A stretch of DNA of 64,000 nt, taken from NCBI RefSeq assembly GCF_030704685.1, contig NZ_JAUZDX010000014.1, forward strand, positions 1-64,000, given 5' to 3'. This DNA comes from Acidovorax sp. A1169. GTDB taxonomy: Bacteria > Pseudomonadota > Gammaproteobacteria > Burkholderiales > Burkholderiaceae_C. How positions within the stretch are numbered: position 1 is the stretch's first letter; every line of letters begins with the position of its first letter. Under the pieces are notes generated by a model. The model searched no databases. It worked only from the letters and a program-made list of their open reading frames with translations, and was not told where the DNA came from. The translations under genes and the position numbers were made by a program. Positions 16,090 through 25,708 of the stretch are shown here, one piece after another.

Positions 16090-17580
16090 TCAGGGCTTGG
16101 CGCCCGCCTGGCTCACCTGCCCGATCAGGCGGTGGTAAAAGCGGATCGCATCCGCATAATTGGCGATCTCCAGGCGCTCGTTGGTTCCATGAAAGCGCTT
16201 GAGGTCCTCCGAGTTCGCGCGCACGGGCGAGAACTTGAAGATGTGGTCGCTGATGGCGCCGTAGTGCTGCGAATCCGTGCCCGCCACCATCAGGCCCGGG
16301 GCCACCAGCACATCGGGAAAGATCTCGCGGATGGTCTGGTTGAGCAGCCGGTACTGGGTGGAATCGGTGGGTGCGACCTTGGAGGCGTCCACCGCGCCGG
16401 GCAGCGGGCTCAGCTCGTACTGCGCCGTGGGCGCGCTGATCTTGCTGCGCATGTGCTCCATCACCTGCTCCTGAGTATCGCCGGGCATGATGCGGAAATT
16501 GACCGTGGCCTCGGCGCGGCCGGGCACCACGTTGTCGCGGTTGCCGGCATTCACGATGGTCAGCGCCGTGGTGGTGCGCAGCATGGCGTTGGTGCTGGCA
16601 GCGCCTTCGAACTGCTTTTGCACCACGGGGCGGAACAGCCACAGGTTGGACAGCACCACCCGATTCACGCCGCCCATCTCGGGCGCCAAGGTGTCGAACA
16701 GCTCGCCCGCCACGCCGCGTATGCCGCCGGGCATCTGCTCTTCGTCCAGGCGTTTGAGCGCGTCGCTCATCATGGCGATGGCGCTGCTGCCCTTGTGCGG
16801 CGGCATGGACGAATGGCCGGGCGTGCCCGACATCTTCATCACCACCGACATGTAGCCCTTCTCGGCCACGCCGATGACGGCGGCCGGCTTGGCCAGGCCG
16901 GGCATCACGCCGTCCAGGATCAACAAGCCTTCGTCGATCAAGAAATCCAGGCGCACCTTGCGCTCCTGCAGCAGCGTGGCGATCTTGGCGGCGCCGCGCA
17001 GGCCGCCCACTTCCTCGTCGGCACCGAAGGCCAGGTAGATGGTGCGCTGGGGCGCAAAGCCGCTGGCCAGCAGCATCTCCACGGCTTCGAGCTGGCTCAT
17101 GAGGTTGCCCTTGTCGTCCCAGGAGCCACGGCCCCAGACGAAGCCGCCCTCAATGGCGCCCGAGTACGGGGGCTGGGCCCAGTCGCCCTCGGTGCCGGGC
17201 GCCACGGGCACCACGTCCTGGTGCGCCATCAGCATCACCGGGGCGGCATTCGCATCGCTGCCGGGCCAGGTGTAGAGAAGGCTCAGGTCGCCCACCACCT
17301 CGCGCTTGAGCTTGGCGTGCACCAGCGGAAAGCGCTGCTGCAGCAAGGCGTGGAACTGCAGGAACTGGCCGGCGCTGAAGTTGGCATCGTCGCGCGAGGA
17401 CTCGGTACGCAGGCGCACTGCTTCGGCCAGGCGGGCGGCCACGGCGGCATCGTCCACCGGCAGGCGGGCGATGGGCGCCACCTCCAGTTGGCGCGAGCCC
17501 TTGCGCGCGGTGTTGATACCCAGCGCCGCTACCAGCAGCACCACCAGGGCCAGCAGCCCCAGCAGGAGTTTCTTGATCAT
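16090..17580 (-). CDS. M20-family metallopeptidase (PM20D1-like)
   Basis: A 496-residue zinc peptidase/aminoacylase of family M20. The start at 17580 (MIKKLLLGLLALVV) gives an N-terminal membrane anchor or signal (about 4-24), as in M20 proteins of the carboxypeptidase S / PM20D1 group. Metal and catalytic motifs are present: MLMAHQDVVPV (H-x-D), FAFGADEEVGG-like AFGADEEVGGLRG (Glu-Glu) and a late DSQHYG. The dimerisation domain lies between them. It is divergent from a LysR gene across 111 bases and is probably periplasmic-facing. Confidence 0.87.
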   Translation of the reverse strand: MIKKLLLGLLALVVLLVAALGINTARKGSRQLEVAPIARLPVDDAAVAARLAEAVRLRTESSRDDANFSAGQFLQFHALLQQRFPLVHAKLKREVVGDLSLLYTWPGSDANAAPVMLMAHQDVVPVAPGTEGDWAQPPYSGAIEGGFVWGRGSWDDKGNLMSQLEAVEMLLASGFAPQRTIYLAFGADEEVGGLRGAAKIATLLQERKVRLDFLIDEGLLILDGVMPGLAKPAAVIGVAEKGYMSVVMKMSGTPGHSSMPPHKGSSAIAMMSDALKRLDEEQMPGGIRGVAGELFDTLAPEMGGVNRVVLSNLWLFRPVVQKQFEGAASTNAMLRTTTALTIVNAGNRDNVVPGRAEATVNFRIMPGDTQEQVMEHMRSKISAPTAQYELSPLPGAVDASKVAPTDSTQYRLLNQTIREIFPDVLVAPGLMVAGTDSQHYGAISDHIFKFSPVRANSEDLKRFHGTNERLEIANYADAIRFYHRLIGQVSQAGAKP

Positions 17581-17691
17581 GTACGTCAGCGCTTTCTTGG
17601 ATTCGGTGGGCGGGAGAGAGGGCTGCATGCTATGCCGGTAACGAAATGTTCGTCCAATGCATAATTCAAGTCGTTTCGTTCGATTTTCCGC

Positions 17692-18633
17692 ATGAGCACC
17701 ACCATCGCCCAGTTGCGCCATTTCATTGCCCTGGCCGACAGCGGCAGCTTCACCCGTGCGGCCGACAGCACGCGGCGCTCGCAGGCCGCCTTCAGCCGCA
17801 GCATCGCCATGCTGGAGGCCCACCTGGGCGCGGCACTGGTCGAGCGCAGCGGCCAGCGCAATGCGCTCACACCCATAGGCCGCACCGTGCTCGAACACGC
17901 GCGCCAGGTGGTGGCCCAGGCCGACGAGCTGCACCAGGTGGTGCGCCACCACGTCAGCGGCGAAGCGGGCTCCGTGCGCCTGGGGATGAGCGCCACGCCC
18001 CATGCCCTGCTGGGCAGCCGCCTGCTGCACATGGCGGCGGGGCAAGCAGGCCACATGCGCCTGCAGCTGAGCGGCGGGCCCCAGGCGCAGCAGATACAAG
18101 CCCTGCGCGACCGCGCGCTGGACGCGCTGGTAATGGACCAGCGCTCCCTCCCCGGAGCCCATGCCGACCTGGAAGTGCACACCCTGGCCGAGTTGCCCAC
18201 CGGGGTTCTGGTGCGGCCCGGCCACCCCCTGGCACAACGGCACCCCGTGCGATTTGCCGACCTCACGGAATTTGCCGTGGCCTGCACCGGCATGAGCGCG
18301 GCCATGGGACGGCTGCTGGTGCAGCGCCTGGGCCTGCAGGCGCACCCCGACACACTGATCACCCTGGGCAGCGAATCGGTGGCCGACCTGCTGGACGTGG
18401 TCAGCCACACGGATGCGGTCTACCTGGGCATCGTGGCCCCGGCCGCGCCCTTGCTGGCGCAGGGCCGACTGGTGGCGCTGGACATACCGACACAAGGACT
18501 GCAATCGCACATCGCCTGGGTGCAGCGCGTGGCGCGCACGCCCAACCCGGTGCTGGACGGCATCCGCGGGCAGGTGCAGGCCTGGCTGGGGGAGGCAGGT
18601 TCCATAGAGCAAGCGGCCGACCTGCCGGCATAA
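17692..18633 (+). CDS. LysR-family transcriptional regulator
   Basis: A 313-residue LysR protein: winged HTH at about 3-62 (LRHFIALADSGSFTRAADSTRRSQAAFSRSIAMLEAHLGAALVERS) and a substrate-binding domain to about 300. It is divergent from the M20 peptidase, the probable target. The effector is unknown. Confidence 0.88.
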   Translation: MSTTIAQLRHFIALADSGSFTRAADSTRRSQAAFSRSIAMLEAHLGAALVERSGQRNALTPIGRTVLEHARQVVAQADELHQVVRHHVSGEAGSVRLGMSATPHALLGSRLLHMAAGQAGHMRLQLSGGPQAQQIQALRDRALDALVMDQRSLPGAHADLEVHTLAELPTGVLVRPGHPLAQRHPVRFADLTEFAVACTGMSAAMGRLLVQRLGLQAHPDTLITLGSESVADLLDVVSHTDAVYLGIVAPAAPLLAQGRLVALDIPTQGLQSHIAWVQRVARTPNPVLDGIRGQVQAWLGEAGSIEQAADLPA

Positions 18634-18665
18634 TCGCCGCCCCATCCAGCCCGCCCCCTGCATCC

Positions 18666-19094
18666 ATGGCCTATTCCTTCACCTTCGCTCCGCCCTCCCC
18701 CGAAGACCTGCAGGCCGGCACGCTCGGCAAGCAGATGCGTGAGTTCAACTACCGTACGGTGGGCGAGTACCCGCAGGCGCAGCCGGTGCGGCTGGACGTG
18801 CGCGACCCGGACGGCCGGCTGGTGGCGGGCATCCGCTCCTATGTGTTCCTGTACTGGCTGCAGACCGACGTGCTGTGGGTGGCCGAGGATCAGCGCGGCA
18901 ACGGCCTCGGTGCCCGCCTCTTGGGCATGGCCGAAGCGCAAGGCAAGGCATTGGGTGCCAAGAACGCCAAGCTCGAAACCTTCGAGTGGCAGGCACGTGC
19001 CTTCTACATCAAGCAGGGTTACGCCGAGTACGCGCGCATCGACGACTACATCCAGGGCCAGTACCTGGCCCTGATGCGCAAGCCGCTGGGCTGA
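18666..19094 (+). CDS. GNAT-family N-acetyltransferase
   Basis: A 142-residue acetyltransferase. The acetyl-CoA binding motif is QRGNGLGARLLGMAEAQGK at about 78-96, preceded by LWVAED; the end is ARAFYIKQGYAEYARI. It resembles the short GNATs that acetylate small molecules. It starts 32 bases after the LysR gene and may be co-transcribed with it. Confidence 0.85.
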   Translation: MAYSFTFAPPSPEDLQAGTLGKQMREFNYRTVGEYPQAQPVRLDVRDPDGRLVAGIRSYVFLYWLQTDVLWVAEDQRGNGLGARLLGMAEAQGKALGAKNAKLETFEWQARAFYIKQGYAEYARIDDYIQGQYLALMRKPLG

Positions 19095-19104
19095 GAGGCT
19101 GAAA

Positions 19105-20157
19105 TCACCCCACCAGTGGGGACCTGAACACCGGGTGCTCCATCGGCAGCACCTGCTGCGCCAACGGCACGGCCAGGGCCATGCCCCGGTCGCTGTTGGT
19201 CAACAGCACAAAGCCATCGCCCGAGCCGGGCGAGACCATCGCGAAATTGCGAAAGCCCGGGTTGTTGCCCCACTGCCAGAGCATGGGGCCTGAGGGGGTG
19301 CGCTCGATGCCCCAGCCATAGCCCCACTCCAGCCCCAGCGCCTTGTCGGCCACCACGGGGGCGGACAAGGCCAGCGCCAGCAAGCGCTCATCTGCCACGA
19401 CGGCGGCCAGCAGGCGCGCATAGTCTCCCGCCGTGGTGTACAGCGAGGCGGCAGCCACGGGCAGGCCCCAGCGCATGCCGCTGGCGGCGCCGCCATGGGC
19501 ATGCACGGCCCGGCCTTCCAAGGTGGCCTTCCAGACCAGGCTGGAATCGCGCATGCCCAGGGGTGCAAAGACCTCAGCATCCATCCACTGCGCGATGGGC
19601 GTGCCGGTGACGGCCTCCATCACGGTCTGCAGCAGCACATAGCCTTCGCCCGAATAGCGCCAGCGCTGGCCGGGCTCGAAGGCGGGGGCCAGCGTGCCAC
19701 CGGTCCAGTTGGGCAGGCCCGAGGTGTGGTTGAGCAAGGCGGCCACCGGGATGCGGGCCAGCGTGCTGGCGGGCACGGTGTCGCTGGCATCGCCGGGTTT
19801 ACGCCGCAGCACATGCTGGTAGTGCACATAGCCTTGCGGCAGGTAGTGCGAGACAGGCGCATGCAGGTCCAGCTGCCCCGCCAGGGCCAGGCGCAGCATG
19901 GCATAAGCGACGACGGGTTTGGTCAGCGAGGCGGCCTGGAACACCGCGTCGGGTGCCGCACCACAGGTGCCTGCCACCACGGTCTCCTGCACACGGCCCG
20001 CCTGCAGCGTGGCATGCGCCGCCGCGCACACGCCCAGGCTGGCAGCCACCTCGGCCACCTGCTGGTGTTGGTAGCGCGTGAGGTCCGTGGCACATGACGA
20101 CAGCAGCGGTGACGCGCCAGCGCTGGCCAGAAGGAGCCGGCGGCGGGTGACGGTCAT
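19105..20157 (-). CDS. Serine hydrolase of the class C beta-lactamase fold, lipoprotein
   Basis: A 350-residue serine hydrolase. The N-terminus has a signal with RRR and the lipobox LSSC, predicting a lipoprotein. The catalytic SxxK motif is SLTK (about 80-83), followed by YSGEGYVLLQ with the Tyr motif region and HGG near 220. This resembles penicillin-binding/esterase-type enzymes (class C beta-lactamase family) more than a resistance enzyme. It starts 17 bases after the lgt stop, so the two are probably co-transcribed. Confidence 0.8.
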   Translation of the reverse strand: MTVTRRRLLLASAGASPLLSSCATDLTRYQHQQVAEVAASLGVCAAAHATLQAGRVQETVVAGTCGAAPDAVFQAASLTKPVVAYAMLRLALAGQLDLHAPVSHYLPQGYVHYQHVLRRKPGDASDTVPASTLARIPVAALLNHTSGLPNWTGGTLAPAFEPGQRWRYSGEGYVLLQTVMEAVTGTPIAQWMDAEVFAPLGMRDSSLVWKATLEGRAVHAHGGAASGMRWGLPVAAASLYTTAGDYARLLAAVVADERLLALALSAPVVADKALGLEWGYGWGIERTPSGPMLWQWGNNPGFRNFAMVSPGSGDGFVLLTNSDRGMALAVPLAQQVLPMEHPVFRSPLVG

Positions 20158-20174
20158 CGGCACCGCGCGGCAGG

Positions 20175-21014
20175 TCAGGACTTGGGCGTGGTGAGCGCAG
20201 GCGTGCCGCCCTCGCGCTTGGCGGCCCACAGCCACATCAGGATGCCCGCCACGATCATCGGCACGCACAGCCACTGGCCCATGCTCATGCCCAGCGAGAG
20301 GATGCCCAGGTGCGCATCGGGCTCACGGAAGTATTCGGCGATGAAGCGGAAAGCCCCGTAGCCTATCAGGAAGACGGCGGCCACCTGGCCCTCACGGCGC
20401 TCGCGCCGGGCATACAGCCACAGCAGCACGAACAGCAGCAGCCCTTCCAGCAAGAACTGGTAGACCTGCGAGGGGTGGCGCGGCAGCATGGAGCCGCTTT
20501 GCGGGAACACCATGCCCCAGGGCAGGTCGGGGCTGGCAAAGCGGCCCCAGAGTTCGCCATTGATGAAGTTGCCGACGCGGCCTGCCGCCAGCCCCGTGGG
20601 CACGCAGGGCGCCACGAAGTCGGCCACCTGCAGCCAGGGGCGCTTGCGCGAGTGGGCAAACCACAGCATGGACACGATCACGCCCAGCAGCCCGCCATGG
20701 AAAGCCATGCCGCCCTGCCACACGTAGAAAATCTCCAGCGGGTGACTCAGGTAATAGCCGGGCTTGTAGAACAGGCAGTAGCCCACCCGCCCGCCGATCA
20801 CCACGCCCGCCACGCCCAGGAAGAGGATGTCCTCCACATCCTTGCGCGTCCACGCGCCCGGGCCGGTGATGGAGGCGAACGGCTGGTGCCGCAGCCGGGC
20901 GATGCCCAGCAGCATGAACAGCCCGAAGGCCGCCAGGTAGGTCAGGCCATACCAGTGGATGGCCAGCGGGCCCACTTGCAGGGCGATGGGGTCGATTTGG
21001 GGGTAGGTCAGCAT
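20175..21014 (-). CDS. lgt: Prolipoprotein diacylglyceryl transferase
   Basis: A 279-residue inner-membrane enzyme that transfers diacylglyceryl from phosphatidylglycerol to the lipobox Cys of prolipoproteins. The start at 21014 ([23 protein letters not shown]) matches family members. Seven membrane segments are predicted. Conserved motifs are present: AFHGGLLG (His essential in E. coli), [14 protein letters not shown] (the Lgt signature) and [11 protein letters not shown]. The long upstream extension is a shadow frame. Confidence 0.95.
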   Translation of the reverse strand: MLTYPQIDPIALQVGPLAIHWYGLTYLAAFGLFMLLGIARLRHQPFASITGPGAWTRKDVEDILFLGVAGVVIGGRVGYCLFYKPGYYLSHPLEIFYVWQGGMAFHGGLLGVIVSMLWFAHSRKRPWLQVADFVAPCVPTGLAAGRVGNFINGELWGRFASPDLPWGMVFPQSGSMLPRHPSQVYQFLLEGLLLFVLLWLYARRERREGQVAAVFLIGYGAFRFIAEYFREPDAHLGILSLGMSMGQWLCVPMIVAGILMWLWAAKREGGTPALTTPKS

Positions 21015-21228
21015 TTGGGCGGTATTGTGCCCGCGCGCCGTGGCGGTTGGCAGCCGGCAGCCCCGCGAGGTGTGGGGGAAGCTGGCGCGGGGCCCTGTGG
21101 CGCACGGCACGGACACCCGATGAGAACGCTTCTGATCCCTGTACGCATGCAGAGCGCGCTGAGGGGGACATTCCCCCCAAACGCCTTCGTCCGCGCGATA
21201 CTCCCCGCCAGAATTCAAGGATAAAAAC

Positions 21229-21699
21229 ATGCAGGGAAACCCACAGGTCGTCGACTACTTCAAGGATCTGCTGCGCGGCGAACTGGCCGCGCGCGACCAG
21301 TATTTCGCGCATTCGCGCATCTATGAAGACCAGGGCTTCATCAAGCTCTACACCCGCCTCGACCACGAGATGCAGGAAGAGACCCAGCACGCCGACGCGC
21401 TGCTGCGCCGCATCCTCTTCCTGGGCGGCCGCCCCGACATGCGGCCCAAGGAGTTCACCCCCGGCGAAACCGTGCCCGAGATGCTGCGCAAGGACCTGGC
21501 CACCGAATACGAAGTGCGCACCGCCCTGCAAAACGGCATGGCGCTGTGCGAGAGCGTGGGCGACTACGTGAGCCGCGACCTGCTGCTGACCCAGCTGCGC
21601 GACACCGAGGAAGACCACGCCTACTGGCTCGAAAAGCAGATCGGCCTGATCGACAAGATTGGCCTGCAGAACTACCTGCAGTCACAAACCTCCGCCTGA
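21229..21699 (+). CDS. bfr: Bacterioferritin
   Basis: A 156-residue ferritin-fold iron-storage protein with the normal Bfr length. Ferroxidase ligands are visible (Glu in [43 protein letters not shown]), as is the Met in HEMQEE that axially ligates haem at the dimer interface. It is divergent from lgt across 214 bases. No bacterioferritin-associated ferredoxin gene is adjacent. Confidence 0.93.
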   Translation: MQGNPQVVDYFKDLLRGELAARDQYFAHSRIYEDQGFIKLYTRLDHEMQEETQHADALLRRILFLGGRPDMRPKEFTPGETVPEMLRKDLATEYEVRTALQNGMALCESVGDYVSRDLLLTQLRDTEEDHAYWLEKQIGLIDKIGLQNYLQSQTSA

Positions 21700-21791
21700 G
21701 CCAGCCCCCACGGAACTCGCGCGCCCCGCGCCGGGTTCAGGCAAGGGGGTTGCCCGTACATCCGGTCCCACCGGCCAGTTCTGGTGTCCAC

Positions 21792-23099
21792 TCAATGCAG
21801 GCGTGGGCCTTCTTCGTCGTAGTAGTGCCGCGCCTCGTCCCACTCAGGCGCTGGTGGCGCAAAAAGCAGATCCCGGTCACCGGCATCCTGCAGCCCATGG
21901 GCGTCTGCCGGCTCCAGCATTCCCGCCATTTCCTGGGCAAAACTGCGCAGCGCAATGAACTCGCAGGAGATGCGTTGGAAGATGACCTCACTGACCCGGT
22001 AGGACCCCGGCCCAGAGTCCTCGGGGTCGTTGGAAATCTGCAGCGCCGTCACCCCGTCCATCAAGGCAATGGCATGCACCCCCAGCGATGCGAAGTGGGA
22101 CACCAGTACCTTCAAGTCGATGCAGACAAAGAGATGAAATGCCCCCTGCATGAACAGAACGGCATTTTCAGCAGTCATTGACAGGGTGAACGGCTGCATC
22201 GGCACCCAGGCCATTTCGGGCGCCACCTGTATCGACATCATCGACTTCGATGCCATACCCTTGAGCGCACGCAGGCAACCCGGGTTGCTCTGGTAGTAGT
22301 CCGTGCGGATCGCCACGTAGCGCAGGCCCTCTTCCGGCAAGACCTGCGCGATGCCCGACTCCATGCCCTGCTGCACACAGGTGTTGAGGTGCACCGCATG
22401 CGCTGTTGCGGGGTGGATTTCCGGCGGCGGCGCATTGCGCGTGCTGCGGAAATCCGCCGGAAAACCGCCCGCCAGAAGCTGCATGGTGCGCCGCAGTTCC
22501 TCGTCCAGGAGCTTCCCTGAGCAACCCCTTTGCACGAAAGACGTCAGTTCCACGGGCTGCGGTTCACTGCCCGCCAGCACGCAGATATCGCCTTGCCCCA
22601 CCATGTTCGTCACATCGGCCAGCACAACGGGGATGCCCATGCCGGTGCCCAGCCTCAGGGCACGGTACCGCCTGCGAAACGTTTCCTGCCGGGAGATGAG
22701 TCCCGCGCGTTCCTTGGCCTGGGTTCTCTGCGCAAAATAGAAGTACCTGTGGCGTTGGGGCGGATGGTAGGTCGCCGCAATGCCATCGCCAAAGCAGCGG
22801 TACAGAAAGCGCAGATGTTCCAGCGCGTCACAGCGGTCCTGGATTTTCAGAACCAGCTCTTTCGTCTCGCGCGCCTTCTCTCCGATCAGCCGCTCTCTCA
22901 CCAGGCGCTGCTTGAGGCGGAGCCTGGCGTCCTGAAGGCGGTCATGGCTCAGCTTCGAGCGGGCGATGCGCCGGATGAGCAGTTGCTGAAGTTCCAGGAC
23001 GAGATTCACCCGCCCTGGGTCGCCCTGGATGGTGCCGAGCAGCCGCGCGGCCTTCAGGAGCCACTCCATCTCTCGGGGAAACCTCAAGGGGAAAGGCAT
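21792..23099 (-). CDS. Hypothetical protein, function unknown
   Basis: A 435-residue protein from MPFPLRFPREMEW that I do not recognise. The first 120 residues are rich in charged helix (RRIARSKLSHDRLQDARLRLKQRLVRERLIGEKARETKELVLKIQDRC), suggesting a coiled coil. The remainder is mixed alpha/beta. It has no signal peptide and no membrane segment. GC is somewhat lower and Cys/Met content higher than in neighbours, compatible with a transferred gene. It converges with bfr on the left and is divergent from the GlxA-type regulator on the right. Confidence 0.65.
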   Translation of the reverse strand: MPFPLRFPREMEWLLKAARLLGTIQGDPGRVNLVLELQQLLIRRIARSKLSHDRLQDARLRLKQRLVRERLIGEKARETKELVLKIQDRCDALEHLRFLYRCFGDGIAATYHPPQRHRYFYFAQRTQAKERAGLISRQETFRRRYRALRLGTGMGIPVVLADVTNMVGQGDICVLAGSEPQPVELTSFVQRGCSGKLLDEELRRTMQLLAGGFPADFRSTRNAPPPEIHPATAHAVHLNTCVQQGMESGIAQVLPEEGLRYVAIRTDYYQSNPGCLRALKGMASKSMMSIQVAPEMAWVPMQPFTLSMTAENAVLFMQGAFHLFVCIDLKVLVSHFASLGVHAIALMDGVTALQISNDPEDSGPGSYRVSEVIFQRISCEFIALRSFAQEMAGMLEPADAHGLQDAGDRDLLFAPPAPEWDEARHYYDEEGPRLH

Positions 23100-23357
23100 T
23101 CGCAGTCTCCTCAAAGCGTGCAATGGACAAGTTCAAACCGGGTTGCGGGCTTTCGGCTTGCCAGTCAACCTGTCTGCAGGATAGCGCCCATGCGGCAGCG
23201 AACGCCAGCAAATTATCGCTTGTTGACATTGTGGCCCGGACAGCGGTGGCTGGCGCCTCCTGGGCGCACCTCCACTGACCGTAGCAGCTTGGCATGTGGC
23301 CAGATCTGTGGGCCGATTGTCATTGCAGCCAACCAGCCGAACGCCGACACTGGGGGC

Positions 23358-24371
23358 ATGCCCCACCCCACCCGCACCGTTGCCTGCCTGATCTACCCCG
23401 GCGTGATGAGCCTGGACGCCATCGGCCCGATGCAGGTGTTCGGTTCGGCCAATGCAGAGCGCACCGGCCATGGCCTGCCGCCGGCCTATGCGCTGCGCCT
23501 GCTGGCGGGCGCGCCGGGGCCCGTCACCACCTCGGCCGGTTTTGCGCTGGTGGCCGATGGCAGCTGGGCCGATACCGACCCCGCCGGCCTGGACACCGTG
23601 CTGGTGGCAGGCGGCGATGGTGTGGCCGACCAGTTGGGCCACGCCGGCATGCAGCAGTGGCTGCGCCGTGCCGCGCCCCAGGTGCGCCGCCTGGGCTCGG
23701 TCTGCTCGGGCGCGCTGCTGCTGGCCCAGGCCGGCCTGCTCGACGGCCTGCGCGCCACCACGCACTGGTGCCGCATGGACAGCATGCGCCAGGACTACCC
23801 CGCCGTGCAGGTGGACGAGGACTGCCTGCACACCTACGACGCGGCCCACCCCGTGTACGGCCACCTGTTCACCTCGGCCGGCGTCACGGCCGGCATCGAT
23901 CTGGCCCTGGCGCTGGTGGAGGCGGACCTGGGCCGCCCCATGGCCCTGGCTGTGGCGCGCCGGCTGGTGATGTTCATGCGCCGCCCGGGCGGGCAGGCCC
24001 AGTTCAGCGCGCTGCTGGCGCCCGAGACCCGGCATGCGCCCCGGCTGGCGGCGCTGCTCGAATGGATTCCCTCGCAGCTCGGCGGCGACCTGTCGCTTGG
24101 CGCCCTGGCCGGGCAGGCCTGCATGCCGCCGCGCACGCTCACGCGCGTGTTCCAGCGTGAGCTGGGCACCACGCCGGGCCGCTATGTGGAGCGCGTGCGC
24201 GTGGAGGCCGCCTCCACCCTGCTCGCCCAGGCCCAGGCGTCCGTCTCCACCGTGGCCCGGCTGTGCGGCTTCGAGCACCCTGAGAACCTGCGCCGCAGTT
24301 TTCACAAGCACCGCGCGGTGAGCCCGCAGGCCTATGCGCAGCGCTTTGGCGCCGGTGCCTTGCTGGACTGA
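23358..24371 (+). CDS. GlxA-family regulator (DJ-1/PfpI plus AraC HTH)
   Basis: A 337-residue regulator. Residues 1-185 form a DJ-1/PfpI-like class I glutamine amidotransferase-fold domain with the nucleophile-elbow region GSVCSGALLLAQAGLLDG. The C-terminal 100 residues carry the AraC double HTH (LSLGALAGQACMPPRTLTRVF and VARLCGFEHPENLRRSFHKH). The start at 23358 follows GGGGGC. It lies 56 bases ahead of an MFS gene on the same strand, the likely regulated partner. Confidence 0.9.
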   Translation: MPHPTRTVACLIYPGVMSLDAIGPMQVFGSANAERTGHGLPPAYALRLLAGAPGPVTTSAGFALVADGSWADTDPAGLDTVLVAGGDGVADQLGHAGMQQWLRRAAPQVRRLGSVCSGALLLAQAGLLDGLRATTHWCRMDSMRQDYPAVQVDEDCLHTYDAAHPVYGHLFTSAGVTAGIDLALALVEADLGRPMALAVARRLVMFMRRPGGQAQFSALLAPETRHAPRLAALLEWIPSQLGGDLSLGALAGQACMPPRTLTRVFQRELGTTPGRYVERVRVEAASTLLAQAQASVSTVARLCGFEHPENLRRSFHKHRAVSPQAYAQRFGAGALLD

Positions 24372-24427
24372 GCGCCCTCCTCATCCCCCACCGCGCCGCT
24401 CACGGCGCACCACCGAAAGCCCCGCCC

Positions 24428-25597
24428 ATGCTGCTTCTGCGCAATGCCTCCGTTCGCCTGCTGTTCGCCGGCCAGGCCCTGTACTGGGGCTGCTCCATCA
24501 TCGGCATCACGCTGACCTCCATCGTCGGCGCGCGGCTGGCGCCCTGGCCGGCGCTGGCCACCTTGCCGCTGGCACTGCTGGTGTTGGGCAACCTGCTGTC
24601 GGTGCAGCCGCTGTCGCTGTTCATGCAGCGCCACGGCCGGCGCGCGGGGCTGCAGGCCGGCGCGCTGTGCGGCGTGGCGGGCGGGCTCATCAGCATGGCG
24701 GGGGTGCAGTGGGGCAGCTTTGCCGTCTTCTGCGCGGGCACGCTGGCCATCGGCGCCTACCAGGCATCCTCGGGCTACTACACCTATGCCGCGCTGGAGG
24801 CAGTGGATGCACAGCAGAAAGGCCGGGCCGCCGCCTGCGTGGTAGCCGGCGGCCTGTGCGCGGCGGTGTTCGCGCCGCCGCTGGCGCTGTGGTCGCGCAA
24901 CCTGCTGGCCACGCCGCTGGCGGGTGCCTATCTGGCCATTGCGGCACTGGCCGCGCTGGGCTGGGTGGTGATGGCGCGGCTGCGCGAGGGCGTGGCCCCC
25001 AAGCCGGCCGCAGGCGGCATGGCGGCCATGCGCGCCCTGCTGGCGCGGCCCGGCCTGCGCGCGGCGGTGGTGATGACGGCCATCGGCCACGGCCTGATGA
25101 TCCTGGTGATGAACGCCACGCCGCTGGCGATGGAGGTCTGCGGCTTCTCGGCTGCGTCCGCCGCGCAGGTCATCCAGTGGCATGTGATCGGCATGTTCGC
25201 GCCCGCTCTGTTCTCGGGCGCACTGGTGGACCGCTTCGGCAGCCGCCGCGTGGCCACCGTGGGTGCCCTGTGCCTGGCGGCCAGCGCGGTGGTGGCGCTG
25301 TCGGGCATCTCCTTCACCGAGTTTTTGGCCAGCTCCTTCCTGCTGGGCACGGGCTGGAACCTGATGGTGATCTCGGGCACCACGCTGCTGGCCGAAAGCC
25401 ATGCTCCCGAAGAGCGCGGCCAGGCGCAGGCACTGATGCAGTTGGCCAACGGCATCGTGGCGGCGATGATGTCCTTTGCCTCGGGCGCATTGCTGACTGG
25501 CGTGGGCTGGACTGCCATCAACGCCGTGGCGCTGCCGCTGCTGGCCGTTGCGGCGGGGCTGCTGTTCGTGCGCGGCCGCGCTGCGGCCGCGGCTTAG
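24428..25597 (+). CDS. MFS transporter
   Basis: A 389-residue major facilitator with about 12 hydrophobic segments. The second half carries the duplicated fold, with the DRFGSRRVATVG loop (motif A-like, cytosolic). The substrate is unknown. It follows the GlxA-type regulator, which probably controls it. Its stop codon overlaps the palindromic element at 25597-25708. Confidence 0.87.
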   Translation: MLLLRNASVRLLFAGQALYWGCSIIGITLTSIVGARLAPWPALATLPLALLVLGNLLSVQPLSLFMQRHGRRAGLQAGALCGVAGGLISMAGVQWGSFAVFCAGTLAIGAYQASSGYYTYAALEAVDAQQKGRAAACVVAGGLCAAVFAPPLALWSRNLLATPLAGAYLAIAALAALGWVVMARLREGVAPKPAAGGMAAMRALLARPGLRAAVVMTAIGHGLMILVMNATPLAMEVCGFSAASAAQVIQWHVIGMFAPALFSGALVDRFGSRRVATVGALCLAASAVVALSGISFTEFLASSFLLGTGWNLMVISGTTLLAESHAPEERGQAQALMQLANGIVAAMMSFASGALLTGVGWTAINAVALPLLAVAAGLLFVRGRAAAAA

Positions 25598-25708
25598 AGC
25601 GGCTAACAAAACTCTTCTGGCGTCGTTGCTGCGTCTTGTCGTACTGCTCGTACTGCCTGCAACGCAGCGCCTGGCCAGAACCGCTTCGCTGAGTTTTGTT
25701 CTCCGCTC
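25597..25708. repeat. 112-base palindromic intergenic element
   Basis: Outer arms GAGCGGCTAACAAAACTC (25597-25614) and GAGTTTTGTTCTCCGCTC (25691-25708) pair except at two positions. Inner arms TTCTGGC (25615-25621) and GCCAGAA (25674-25680) continue the stem, and the centre carries a doubled GTACTGC. The element fills exactly the gap between the stop codons of two convergent genes. It looks like a mobile REP/terminator-type repeat. Confidence 0.75.

Noticed and set aside
19105-20157. Antibiotic-resistance beta-lactamase
   Set aside because: The SxxK fold is shared by many esterases and peptidases; the lipoprotein signal and co-transcription with lgt do not suggest an acquired resistance gene.
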